44,270 nucleotides of DNA from Desulfobacteraceae bacterium (GTDB lineage Bacteria; Desulfobacterota; Desulfobacteria; Desulfobacterales; Desulfolunaceae): assembly GCA_013619155.1 (NCBI GenBank), contig JABXKT010000038.1, positions 1 through 44,270 on the forward strand, given 5' to 3'. Below are positions 7,592 through 15,967 of this stretch, piece by piece (position 1 is the first letter of the stretch; each line of letters opens with the position of its first letter). The notes below the pieces were generated by a model. That model searched no databases, was not told the DNA's origin, and saw only the letters and a program-made list of their open reading frames with translations. A program made the position numbers and the translations under genes.

Positions 7592-9457
7592 TCACCACCA
7601 CAAATTCATACGAAGAAAATCTAAGGTCCGATGGGTCGCCAGCCAGATCAGGGGCCGCCGTCCCACACGAATCTTTCCGATACCGCTCATACCGGGCCGC
7701 CACCAGAAGGCTGCATCCCCTTCTATCACCGCCTTCACCATAAAATAGTTTCCGTCCTCCTTGGCGTCGGCCATGGGGGTGATGCGCTCTACCCGAATGG
7801 GGAATTTAAGGTCGGGTCGTCCGGTAAAGGCGATGTCACCCTCGGCATCGACCTTAAGTTCATGGATATCCCGTTCATCCACACTGAGCTCCACGTAGAG
7901 ATTTTCCAGGCGGGCGACCTTGAAGAGGATGTCCCCTTTGCGCACCGGCGCCCCCAGGAGCTCTTTTTTCTCGCCCTCCACCACGATCCCTTTAAAGGGG
8001 GCGTTCACACGGGAGTGGGCCAAGAGAAAACGGATCTGATCCAGACGGGCCCGGGCCTGGGCCTTACGGGCCAAGGCGATATTCATATCGGCCAAGGCGC
8101 CCTGAGCACGGGCTTTATCCGCTTCCCCCACAAAGCGATTCTCATCGGCAATGGCCGATGACTCCTTAAAAAAAAGCTCTCTGGTATCCAGGCGAAAAAG
8201 GGGGTGCCCCTCATCCACCGAGTCGCCCACCTCCACCTCGACCTCATCGATATAGCCATCAAAGGGAGCGGGAAGATAGGCGAGGGCATCGGTTTTCAGA
8301 ATGCAGGGTGCCTCCAGACGATAGGGCCAGGTACCGAAGAGAAGGATGGCCAGGGCCAAAGAGATGAGAATCCCGATGATCTTTGCCACGGTGTGCTCCA
8401 CTCCCCACAGGCCGGAGAGTCCTCTCCGCAGCCCCATGGCCGCCCGTGCCCCCACCCACCGATCGCTGAGATAAAGATCGTTCATCCGACGGGCAACCAT
8501 GTCGCAGACCACCCGCAAGGCCAACACCTCTCCTTCAGAAAAAGGGGCCTCTGAGCGCTCACAACTTAAACACCCCACGGACTCCCCATCCAAACGCAGG
8601 GGCACCGAGACCATAAACGCGCCACCAAATTTTCGAGAGAAGTTCCCATGGGCCAAAACCACCTGATCCCCTGCGGGGTCCCCGGGCAGGAGAATCTCCT
8701 CATCCTGGTCCAGAGCCTCTTCCATGGCTGTTTCCAGGGCCTGAACCGCATCCATTTTCTTCTCAAATTTATCCACGTGACTCAGGGATTTAAGCCGTAC
8801 ATAGTGATTTTCCAGCCATCCGAGTCCCACACGGGAGCATTTAAAACGAGAGGCGATTTCGTTACAAAGGGTCATGGTCGCCGCCACATACCGCACCTCA
8901 TCGTTTATCTGAACCATCAGATCCATGGCGCCGGCCACGCGATGGGACTCCTGACGCCCCTCTTCAAGGGATCGAAATTGCACATAGACCGACGGAACAT
9001 CCGTCACCAACTGCAGACGTACCATGGCCTCGGCGAAATAGGCCGTCATGGTCCCTTCCATGAGAAAAACGACCACCGCATCTTCCGATGTACCCATATC
9101 CAGACGAATACTGGCCAGGGTGACGCCGCCTTTCTGGAGAGATGTCTCTTGGCCGGATTCCAGAGCAAACCCTTTTTTCACGGCCCCTTGAGCAATATCA
9201 TGGAGTCGGGTGCCGAGACGGGAGAGATCCATGGCCCCTTTTTGGGGCCATGCCGCGGCACAGCGCCACGCATCATCGCTCCGGATCAATAGCGATCCAT
9301 AATCGGCGCCACACAGGTCGGAACTTTTGTCGAGAAAGGCGGCCCAAAATGCATCGGGTTCCCCCTGGAATCGACGCAGTTGGTTAATTTCACGAATCAG
9401 TTGATTGATATCGTTTAAAAATATCTCTTTTTCCGACACTATGGGCGCATCCATCAT
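7592..9457 (-). CDS. GAF-GAF-transmembrane-HlyD adaptor protein
   Basis: Residues about 20-330 hold two GAF-like segments (FWAAFLDKSSDLCGADYGSL and SVGCLSCERSEAPFSEGEV). A single membrane span follows (IIGILISLALAILLFGTW), then a HlyD periplasmic adaptor: lipoyl half APFDGYIDEVEVEVGDSVDEG, coiled-coil hairpin, second lipoyl half VNAPFKGIVVEG and beta-barrel. So a cytosolic sensor domain is fused to a periplasmic adaptor. The tail GRRPLIWLATHRTLDFLRMNLWW is typical of HlyD partners of M50-HlyD proteins. I chose ATG 9457; the GTG at 9481 lies in a terminator hairpin. A second ATG follows directly. Gene spacing to the M50-HlyD gene is 1 bp. The ligand of the GAF domains cannot be read from the sequence. 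Confidence 0.85.
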   Translation of the reverse strand: MMDAPIVSEKEIFLNDINQLIREINQLRRFQGEPDAFWAAFLDKSSDLCGADYGSLLIRSDDAWRCAAAWPQKGAMDLSRLGTRLHDIAQGAVKKGFALESGQETSLQKGGVTLASIRLDMGTSEDAVVVFLMEGTMTAYFAEAMVRLQLVTDVPSVYVQFRSLEEGRQESHRVAGAMDLMVQINDEVRYVAATMTLCNEIASRFKCSRVGLGWLENHYVRLKSLSHVDKFEKKMDAVQALETAMEEALDQDEEILLPGDPAGDQVVLAHGNFSRKFGGAFMVSVPLRLDGESVGCLSCERSEAPFSEGEVLALRVVCDMVARRMNDLYLSDRWVGARAAMGLRRGLSGLWGVEHTVAKIIGILISLALAILLFGTWPYRLEAPCILKTDALAYLPAPFDGYIDEVEVEVGDSVDEGHPLFRLDTRELFFKESSAIADENRFVGEADKARAQGALADMNIALARKAQARARLDQIRFLLAHSRVNAPFKGIVVEGEKKELLGAPVRKGDILFKVARLENLYVELSVDERDIHELKVDAEGDIAFTGRPDLKFPIRVERITPMADAKEDGNYFMVKAVIEGDAAFWWRPGMSGIGKIRVGRRPLIWLATHRTLDFLRMNLWW

Positions 9458-9473
9458 TTTTTTTATACCAAGT

Positions 9474-9500
9474 AAAAACACTGGCGCAGAGCGCCAGTGT
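9474..9500 (-). terminator. Rho-independent terminator or attenuator after the SapC gene
   Basis: A perfect 9-bp stem (CACTGGCGC / GCGCCAGTG, 9479-9499) with a 3-nt loop is followed on the minus strand by TTTTT. It lies between the sapC stop and the start of the GAF-HlyD gene, only about 20 nt before the latter. It should lower expression of the membrane machine relative to sapC, hlyD and tolC, or be a regulated read-through point. Confidence 0.85.
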
Positions 9501-9539
9501 TCATCTTCAACCGATACCGACCCTTCATTGCAGAGGAAA

Positions 9540-10259
9540 TTATTCCGTCGCTTCGAGCTTTGCCGTCCTGAGTTTTAAGAGACGTTCCACCTGAGTTAAG
9601 GAGGTGAGATGAGCGTAGATCAAGGGAAGCGCATTGCTTTTCCTCAAGGTCAGAAAATCTTCATCCGTTAAATTATTCAATCGCTGCTCATTGATCATGT
9701 AACCACCGGTTATTTTTTTCAGCTCTCCGGCGTTACTGATCTGCATATTAAGAGGCGTGAACATATTGCGTTCTTTCAGATCCTTGCAGAGCTGAGTGGT
9801 CACCTGCTCCATGGCCTGCAACTCGCCTAAATATTTTTTCACACGCTCCAGAACCTCAGTGGGCTCACCCTCTTCGTTGAAGAGTGCATCCCCTTCTTCC
9901 TCATTTAAAAATTCACTCTCCTCATCTAAGCAGATGGTAAAGCGATCCTCCTCCACCGTCTGAGCAAGACCAAAGGGGTACCGTCGAATAATGGCCGGAA
10001 TATATGAGGCCTCCCACTTCCCCTCTTCACTCACAAAAAGGTTCTCCTCAGGCTCCAGTCCCAAGAGAACCACCGGCCTGAACTCATCTTTTTTAGGATC
10101 TTCGATAAAAACAATGGGGTATGTAGACGCCGCACGAAAAAATTCGCTGCTCACAATGGAAGCCAGATAAGATTTACGGGCAAAATCAAAGGTATTGAGT
10201 GGTTTAATTTTTTTAGCGGCATGGGTCTCTTTGTTTAATGCGACAAGCTTTTTGAACAT
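9540..10259 (-). CDS. sapC: SapC family protein
   Basis: A 239-residue soluble protein of the SapC family, named after a gene in the Campylobacter fetus S-layer locus. Family marks are YPIVFIEDPKKDEFRPVVLLGL, NLFVSEEGKWEASYIPAIIRRYPF and the C-terminal EERNM..NADELKKITG-like region followed by a helix. The start ATG has AAGGTGAG upstream. It has no signal peptide or membrane span, so it is probably cytosolic. The biochemical role of SapC is not established. Its link with secreted S-layer proteins in Campylobacter and with secretion genes here suggests a cargo-handling or assembly factor. The gene is flanked by 207 bp upstream, which may hold its own promoter, and by a strong terminator downstream. 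Confidence 0.85.
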   Translation of the reverse strand: MFKKLVALNKETHAAKKIKPLNTFDFARKSYLASIVSSEFFRAASTYPIVFIEDPKKDEFRPVVLLGLEPEENLFVSEEGKWEASYIPAIIRRYPFGLAQTVEEDRFTICLDEESEFLNEEEGDALFNEEGEPTEVLERVKKYLGELQAMEQVTTQLCKDLKERNMFTPLNMQISNAGELKKITGGYMINEQRLNNLTDEDFLTLRKSNALPLIYAHLTSLTQVERLLKLRTAKLEATE

Positions 10260-10466
10260 ATTCTCACCTTATTTTCTTATATTTTATTCGTCATTTTATG
10301 GATGGTGCTGGGGCCATAATCGTCTATCATCGGCGCTAAAAAGCCATCACCACCGCACAATATATAAAACGTGTGACAAGTTATCCGGTCAGGAGCCAAC
10401 CGGAGCCGTTAGGAGGACGTGCCTGCCTAAAAAACATGGAGTTAAAAAATCATGAAACATAAATTT

Positions 10467-11306
10467 TTATCTTAACGTTAGGCTCAACCTCCCTGAAATG
10501 CCGGGTTTAACAGCTTCATCCGTGTTATCAAATTCGACCTTGACTTCCATCAGACCACTGGCCGAATCAACCACCGGGGAGATAAAGACAATCTCACCCT
10601 TTTTCTCTATAGAGAAGTCACCGGTACCGATATGAAGCACCACTGTCTGTCTGTTTTTCAGCTGGTGACCGACCTCTGCCGTGACGTTACTGACAAAGAG
10701 ACATCGCCGCGTATCGGCCACACGAATCAGGGGTTCCCGTGACTGGCAATGCTCACCTTTATCTAAAAATAGAGTCACCACAACACCATCCACAGGAGAG
10801 GTCACCATGCGTTTCTCAAGGGTTTCACGTGCTATTTCGTACTCGATCTTCTCCCGCTTCTCGGCGACCTGCAGTCGTTTTTTTTCCGCAACAGCCATCT
10901 TATAATCCAACTCCATCTTCTGGAGCTCTTCCTCACTCACCGATCGGGTCTTTTCATAAAGGGAGCGATTTGAGTCGAGCAGGGACTTAAGAATGACGAT
11001 ACGTTCTATGGCTGAGTCCAGTTCGACCCGACTCTCCCAGATCAGCTTTTGACGCTGAACCTCAAGGGTCTCGATGCGGCTCTCCAGCCCGAGGAGCCTA
11101 TCCCCTTTTTTTACCCGGCTCCCCTCCCTCACATAGAGAACGGAGATCTGCCCCGTGGCCTCTGCGCTTAAGGTCACATCGTGAACCGCTTCGGTAATCC
11201 CAGGCACCCTCATCGCCTCCAAGCCGAACACAGGGGAGACGGCCATCATCATCATGATCAATCCGGCAATGCCCCGTCGAATAAGGACCCTTTCCATTTT
11301 TTTCAT
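10467..11306 (-). CDS. HlyD/MFP-type periplasmic adaptor subunit
   Basis: A 279-residue protein with an N-terminal signal (GIAGLIMMMMAVSPVFGLEA) and the usual adaptor order: lipoyl half (LSAEATGQISVLYVREGSRVKKG), a coiled-coil hairpin rich in K/E, the second lipoyl half (VTSPVDGVVVTLFLDKGEH) and a barrel (VSNVTAEVGHQLKNRQTVVL). It lacks a large membrane-proximal domain, so it is short for the family. It overlaps the tolC stop by 4 bp (ATGA) and is therefore coupled to it. RND or ABC partners are absent. Together with TolC and the two HlyD-like proteins downstream it probably builds a periplasm-spanning conduit. Function in this exact complex is inference. Confidence 0.85.
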   Translation of the reverse strand: MKKMERVLIRRGIAGLIMMMMAVSPVFGLEAMRVPGITEAVHDVTLSAEATGQISVLYVREGSRVKKGDRLLGLESRIETLEVQRQKLIWESRVELDSAIERIVILKSLLDSNRSLYEKTRSVSEEELQKMELDYKMAVAEKKRLQVAEKREKIEYEIARETLEKRMVTSPVDGVVVTLFLDKGEHCQSREPLIRVADTRRCLFVSNVTAEVGHQLKNRQTVVLHIGTGDFSIEKKGEIVFISPVVDSASGLMEVKVEFDNTDEAVKPGISGRLSLTLR

Positions 11307-12820
11307 ACGCCTTCAGTCCCTTCTACAGCGCCGATATCCACTCCGAACGTTTCAAGCAGTGAGCCTTGCGCCATGTCAAGTTGCATCACCGCTTTCTTGT
11401 AACGGACCCGACTCTCTTTCTCCGCCTCCAAGGCTCGGTTCAACTCCTCCTCTTTTTCCAGGAGAAGCCGGCTATTACTCTTGCCCGATGAGAACCGGGC
11501 CATCTCTATGTCCAAAAGCTCACGATTCAGCGCCACGACATGATCATAATTAGAGACCTGAATACGCTCGCTTTCAACAAGATGACGCGCACTGTCAATA
11601 GCGTTGATGACTGATTTTTCTACAGATTTAAACTCAAGAAGGGCCTGTTGTTTCTGATAGCGAGCCATGGCCAACTCACTTCGGGACTGCCGCCCCCCAC
11701 CCAGAGGAACCGTGAGACTCAGCCCCACATCCCAGGAGATATAGTCCCGGTCCCAGGCTTTTTCCAGGGAATCATTGGCCTGATTCCCAAGCCCGTTGAG
11801 ACCATAGCTCGCACTCAAGTCAAGCTGAGGCCATCGCTGATTTTTAGCAAAAGCAATCCGAATCTGTTCACGCTCAATGCGCTTCTGAGCCGCGAGGTAA
11901 TCGAAGCGAAGCCGAAAGGCTTTCTTCACACTCTCCTCGAAGCTAATCTCCAAGGGCGCCACATCGATATCATCCACGGCTCGAAATGAGTGAGGATCAC
12001 TATTCACAACGCCTGCCAGAAAGGTCCGAATCTGATTCATGGATTCCACCAGAGATTGCCGAGCCGCCGTTTCCAAGGATTGGCGATAGATCAACCCGGC
12101 CATGGCTTCAATCACTTCCGTCTGGGCCACCTTTCCCGCCGCAGTCTTCTCTTGATTGTCCTTGAGAAGTTTTTCCGCATTGGCCACCGACTCTAGGCGT
12201 ACCTTGTATTTGTCCTGGGCCAATTTAAGATTCCAGTAAACCGTGGCGGCCTCATATATCAACTGCGTTAACTGACGCCGGTAAGTTTGAAAATCAATAC
12301 TGGCCTCTGTCTCTGCGATGCGAATCTGAGCCGTGGTCGTCTTGATACCGGCCCCTTTAAGAAGAGGCTGCAAGAGACTCACGCCTAAAAAATTCTGATA
12401 TTCATCACCATCGTCTCGGTTGTAGGTATCGGAAATATCATCCATGGAGTATTCAAGACGATACTTGGTACCCGGATAGAGAAGACCATTGATTCCGGTA
12501 CTGTAGGTATCGGTGCCCTCATCAATTTCATTACGCCATAAGTACTGCTGCTCCTTTTTCGTGCTCTTTTTTTCAACGTCTTCATGCTTAAAGGAGAGGA
12601 CCCATTCCGGTTCAAATATCGATGCGGCTTTCTTCACTCTCTCCCGACCGGTTTCCCAATCGAGACGCCTCGCCTTCAAGGTCTCATTGTGATCCTTGAC
12701 GCGATGAATAAACTCTGAAAGCCCGAGCGCCACAGAGTCAACCGGTGTCTCCGTACTAGAAAATACCGGTAGCACTGGATTAATGAGCAGTAAAAAAATA
12801 ATAAAATAAGCAGCCCTCAC
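11303..12820 (-). CDS. TolC family outer-membrane channel protein
   Basis: A 505-residue TolC/OEP protein with a signal peptide (AAYFIIFLLLINPVLPVFSS), two OEP repeats with long heptad-like helices (KAARLDWETGRERVKKAAS..., IEREQIRIAFAKNQRWPQLDLSASYGLNG) and the PxLSLSxxxPLF-like strand VGLSLTVPLGGG. It begins with GTG at 12820, with GGGAGG just upstream. It is the first gene of a run that continues through hlyD. It is expected to form the outer-membrane exit duct of the export system encoded downstream. A general efflux role cannot be excluded, but no pump gene is near. Confidence 0.9.
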   Translation of the reverse strand: MRAAYFIIFLLLINPVLPVFSSTETPVDSVALGLSEFIHRVKDHNETLKARRLDWETGRERVKKAASIFEPEWVLSFKHEDVEKKSTKKEQQYLWRNEIDEGTDTYSTGINGLLYPGTKYRLEYSMDDISDTYNRDDGDEYQNFLGVSLLQPLLKGAGIKTTTAQIRIAETEASIDFQTYRRQLTQLIYEAATVYWNLKLAQDKYKVRLESVANAEKLLKDNQEKTAAGKVAQTEVIEAMAGLIYRQSLETAARQSLVESMNQIRTFLAGVVNSDPHSFRAVDDIDVAPLEISFEESVKKAFRLRFDYLAAQKRIEREQIRIAFAKNQRWPQLDLSASYGLNGLGNQANDSLEKAWDRDYISWDVGLSLTVPLGGGRQSRSELAMARYQKQQALLEFKSVEKSVINAIDSARHLVESERIQVSNYDHVVALNRELLDIEMARFSSGKSNSRLLLEKEEELNRALEAEKESRVRYKKAVMQLDMAQGSLLETFGVDIGAVEGTEGV

Positions 12821-13475
12821 CGTCCCTCCCTTTTTCTGTCATCAACGGATGACTCAACCCGAATAAAAAACAGACACCTGATATTTAAGAAATACGACTT
12901 AAACATCCATCTTTGCAGGTGACAAAAAGAGCCTCCATAAAAATCGCCCCATCACCCTCCGGCGCCCCACGTCATGCACACTGATTGCGTCTTAAAGGGC
13001 CGCCCACCCACATTGCGCTCCATCACCTACGGAGAAGAGTGCACGCCCACAGGAAGGACAAATAAGCATGGCACGGCGCCACAGACTCTTATAAGACCCC
13101 ACATCTACGGGCTCAAAATCTCCATTGATAACAAGCAATAAAAGGAATACATTATTGACTCCATTATTACCATAAAACCTAAAATAATAATACGACTATA
13201 TTTAGGTAATATATTATAGAAATAAGATATAGTATCTAAAAACAGTAAACCACTAAATACAAACAATTATAACGAGAAAATATGCCTATACAAACCCAAC
13301 TTTACTGCCAAAACGACAGTATTGATCCCTTCAGAGGAACACTTATAAAAGCTATTTTAAAGAAAAAATAAACTATACAATTTTTAAGAAATTTTCAGTA
13401 TAACTGATAATAGATATTTCATGCATTGATCATCGTATCCAACACAGGTGTTAATTCATTTTTAAGGTTGTATTT
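12821..13475. other. 655-bp gene-free, AT-rich divergent intergenic region
   Basis: It separates tolC (minus) from the transposase remnant (plus). The part 13090-13460 is markedly AT-rich compared with both sides (runs such as taatatattatagaaata), so it must hold the tolC promoter but I cannot place -35/-10 boxes with confidence. On the minus strand 12992-13069 could encode a 25-residue CPSCG-containing peptide in an open frame; there is no ribosome binding site and I do not call it a gene. No tRNA, CRISPR or clear inverted repeats of an insertion sequence were seen. Confidence 0.6.
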
Positions 13476-14018
13476 ATGCCAAGTAACAAAGTGGTTAAAA
13501 ATTTGATATCAACCGAAGGCCTCACCGAAGAGCTCTGCGCCTTCTTAAACGAAACACGAGAGACCCTGCATGGGGCTGAACGCCGAATATTTATGGCAAA
13601 AGTGGTCACGCTCATTGGATATGGCGGAAAATACAAGGCGGAGAGATATCTTGGCTGGAATCGATCCACGATCAACAAGGGGATCAAAGAGTTAAAATCG
13701 GGGCTCATATGCGTGGACAACTACGCATCGCGCGGACGCAAGAGATCTGAAGCGCAGCTACCAAAACTCCTGAAAGATATCCATGACATTGTCACCCCCT
13801 TATGCCAAAACGACCCCACATTCAGAGGCTCAAATATCTATCTGCCCATCACCGCATCCGAAGTTCGACGACGATTAATATCTGAGAAGGGATATGACAA
13901 CACCATGCTCCCCACAACACGCACCATTTTAAATAAATTGAATAAACTGGGGTTCACCCTCAAGAAGGGGCACGAACGCCAAACAAAAAAACGTTCGGGG
14001 CAAGGTAGCCTTGGGTGA
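13476..14018 (+). pseudogene. ISAzo13-like transposase, N-terminal remnant
   Basis: The 180 residues match the N-terminal, DNA-binding part of ISAzo13-family transposases: ERRIFMAKVVTLIGYGGKYKAERYLGW, STINKGIKELKSG, RKRSEAQLPKLLKDIHDIVTP, DPTFRGSNIYLPITASEVRRRL, TTRTILNKLNKLGFTLKKG. The DDE catalytic part that should follow (the family is about 400 residues or more) is absent; the frame stops at 14018 and a +1 frame stays open for about 38 further codons without family motifs. The gene lies inside an AT-rich island unlike its neighbours. I read it as a decayed insertion sequence; a domesticated DNA-binding protein is a less likely option. No terminal inverted repeats were found. Confidence 0.65.
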
Positions 14019-14605
14019 CAAAGACCATCCCCTCGATAAAAGCGAAGAGAATATGAAAAAATGTGCCGAACCCCAACGGCGAAGAAAAAAAAGGCGGGAT
14101 GGCTCAAGATAGACCCTTGAGCCATAAAAAAAGAGGGGATAAAATGAAATATTATGGAGCCCACTATAAAAAAGGATCGCCCTTAACAAACAAGGCGTTT
14201 AAGAAGGTCCAGCCCCGTATAAGATTAAAAAATATGAAAAAAAGAGATCATTTTTATAAAAAACCCCAAAAGCTCCTCACGTGAGAGGATCATACCCACC
14301 CAAGAATAGAGGAACCCCCAGGGGCATCCGTGCATGGCGTGACCATTGAAAATTGTACAATTATTTTTTTCCAATTGCCAGAAACATGGGCACCCCAAAG
14401 ATTTGAAAAAACATCAAAAATATTCTTACATAAAAACAAATAGTATACTAAAAAGCCATCTTAAATAGACGACTCTTTCACGCTTAAAATAGTCATCAGA
14501 CAAAAATAGCGCATGACCCTTACACGAAGAGCCATGCGCTATTTTTGTCTCATTGCTATGGGCACCGAGTGGCCCTAAGAGTCCACTCGGCTCCCATACA
14601 CGACA
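14019..14605. other. 587-bp AT-rich gene-free region with one strong terminator
   Basis: This continues the AT-rich island that starts near 13.1 kb. A 73-codon open frame at 14063-14284 is low-complexity (K-rich) with no family signs and is not called. A 12-bp palindrome AATTGTACAATT lies at 14351-14362. The only clear element is the inverted repeat at 14499-14549. Confidence 0.6.
14499..14549 (-). terminator. 17-bp inverted repeat, terminator of the DUF2520 gene
   Basis: Perfect 17-bp arms (14499-14515 and 14533-14549, each with CAAAAATAGCGCATG or its complement) with a 17-nt loop. Both arms end in A/T tracts, so it can act on either strand. It lies just after the stop of the minus-strand gene 14606-15475. 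Confidence 0.85.
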
Positions 14606-15475
14606 TCACCCCAAATGTTCCACAAGGAGGCCCCTGGCCTCCCGGGAAAGCGTCCCCTTTCGAGTGGCGATATCCACGGTATGACGACAAAGGGCCCTGT
14701 AGAGAGGCTCGAGATCGGGCTGCATTTCGGAAATCTTATCCAGATGGGCATCGATGGTGGCCACATCACCCCGGGCGATGGGACCGGTCAAGGCACCCAC
14801 AGGCCCCACTTTTTTGATATTGGCCAGGGTCCCCTCAATGAGGGGGCCGAGAACGCTCCAGGCATCTGCCTCGGAGACCCCCGCGTCACCGATAAATCGC
14901 CATGCCATATCCTGAACCGCCACAAAACAGTTGGAGGCCACAACGGCGGCGGCATGGTACATGGTCTTGGCATGGGTCTCGATGGTAATGCCCCTGGCCC
15001 CCAGATCTCGGGCCATAGCCAGGGCCAGTTCGACGGCCTCGGCGTCCCCTTCCACCGACATAATAATAGAGTCGAAAGGACTCCGCTCCGAGGCGGCGCC
15101 GGCAAAACTCTGCAAGGGGTGCATCGATCCGATAACCCCCCCGCCCTCCGTCACCGGGAGCAAAATAGTGGAGGGCAGAGATCCGCTGCAGTGAAAAACT
15201 GACGCCCCTTTCTGAATCCCCCCTTCCAAAGCGATGGCTTCGGCCACACCGGCAATGGCATCATCCGGGGTGGTGATAAACACCACATCGGCCCCACGAG
15301 TCACCTCGGCCGCATCGGTGGAAAAAGGGGTTCCCGGTATCTTTTCCGCCACCCGTTGCGCCGATATAAGACGCCGGCTGGCCACCCCACATATGGGATA
15401 CCCCGCCTTGTATAAATGCTCCGCCAGACTCGCCCCCACACGCCCGCACCCCACAATGGCACATCTTGCTTTCAC
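14606..15475 (-). CDS. Rossmann-like / DUF2520 domain oxidoreductase-like protein
   Basis: A 289-residue protein with an N-terminal NAD(P)-binding fold (IVGCGRVGASLAEHLYKAGY, dinucleotide motif GCGRVG) and a helical C-terminal DUF2520 domain (HPLQSFAG, HAAAVVASNCFVAVQDMAWRF, LTGPIARGDVATIDAHL). It is related to the pyrroline-5-carboxylate reductase and 6-phosphogluconate dehydrogenase folds, but its substrate is unknown. Start is GTG at 15475 with a near-ideal AAGGAGG. It stands alone with its own terminator. In other bacteria members of this family often sit next to pantothenate or metabolic genes; here the neighbours give no clue. Confidence 0.85.
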   Translation of the reverse strand: MKARCAIVGCGRVGASLAEHLYKAGYPICGVASRRLISAQRVAEKIPGTPFSTDAAEVTRGADVVFITTPDDAIAGVAEAIALEGGIQKGASVFHCSGSLPSTILLPVTEGGGVIGSMHPLQSFAGAASERSPFDSIIMSVEGDAEAVELALAMARDLGARGITIETHAKTMYHAAAVVASNCFVAVQDMAWRFIGDAGVSEADAWSVLGPLIEGTLANIKKVGPVGALTGPIARGDVATIDAHLDKISEMQPDLEPLYRALCRHTVDIATRKGTLSREARGLLVEHLG

Positions 15476-15967
15476 GTTAACGCCTCCTTACATTTTCATT
15501 TTTACCCAATTTTTAAAAAGATCCATCTCCCGCGGCCCCATCTCCCACCATGAATTCGAGACAAACCATCCCAACCACAGCCCTTCTTGACGACTCCACG
15601 ATTTCATTCCATACTGCAGGCCCAATAAAAACTCAATTCATTTCCCGATGCATGCATCTATTGAGAAACATTAAGTATTGACCGGCAATCTCCTGTTGCG
15701 GTACAAGAAGAGGTTGATTTGCACCCCTCCAGGCTTACGGGACCATGCAACCATCCGAAAATCATCATGAATCACCGTTTAAAACCCTAGGTCTTGTCAT
15801 CTACACAGGGCGCTCTCGTGTTTATTATGGTATGATTTTCATGATCTTAAAAATGGCGGCATTCCACACACCGACGGGGGCCCTGGCCCACCTTGAAGAC
15901 TCACAAAAGGGCCCGGCCTTTTCTTTTGAACTTAAGATGCAGGTATAAGGCGGTTTGAGCACAGCAC
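15476..15967. other. 492-bp divergent intergenic region before hisS
   Basis: It lies between two divergent genes and must hold both promoters. A TATGAT box is present near 15829, but no well-spaced -35 was found. A GC-rich patch with GGGCCC repeats lies at about 15881-15920. No T-box or other known leader was recognised. Confidence 0.5.

Noticed and set aside
12992..13069. 25-codon minus-strand frame with CPSCG
   Set aside because: It has a zinc-knuckle-like start but only one CxxC, no ribosome binding site and no neighbour that supports it. It is noted under the intergenic feature only.
14351..14362. Palindrome AATTGTACAATT
   Set aside because: It lies in AT-rich sequence where short palindromes are expected by chance, with no gene close enough to tie it to.
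15745..15948. 68-codon frame before hisS
   Set aside because: It has no ribosome binding site, no family marks and no conserved-looking codon pattern; it lies in the probable hisS promoter region.
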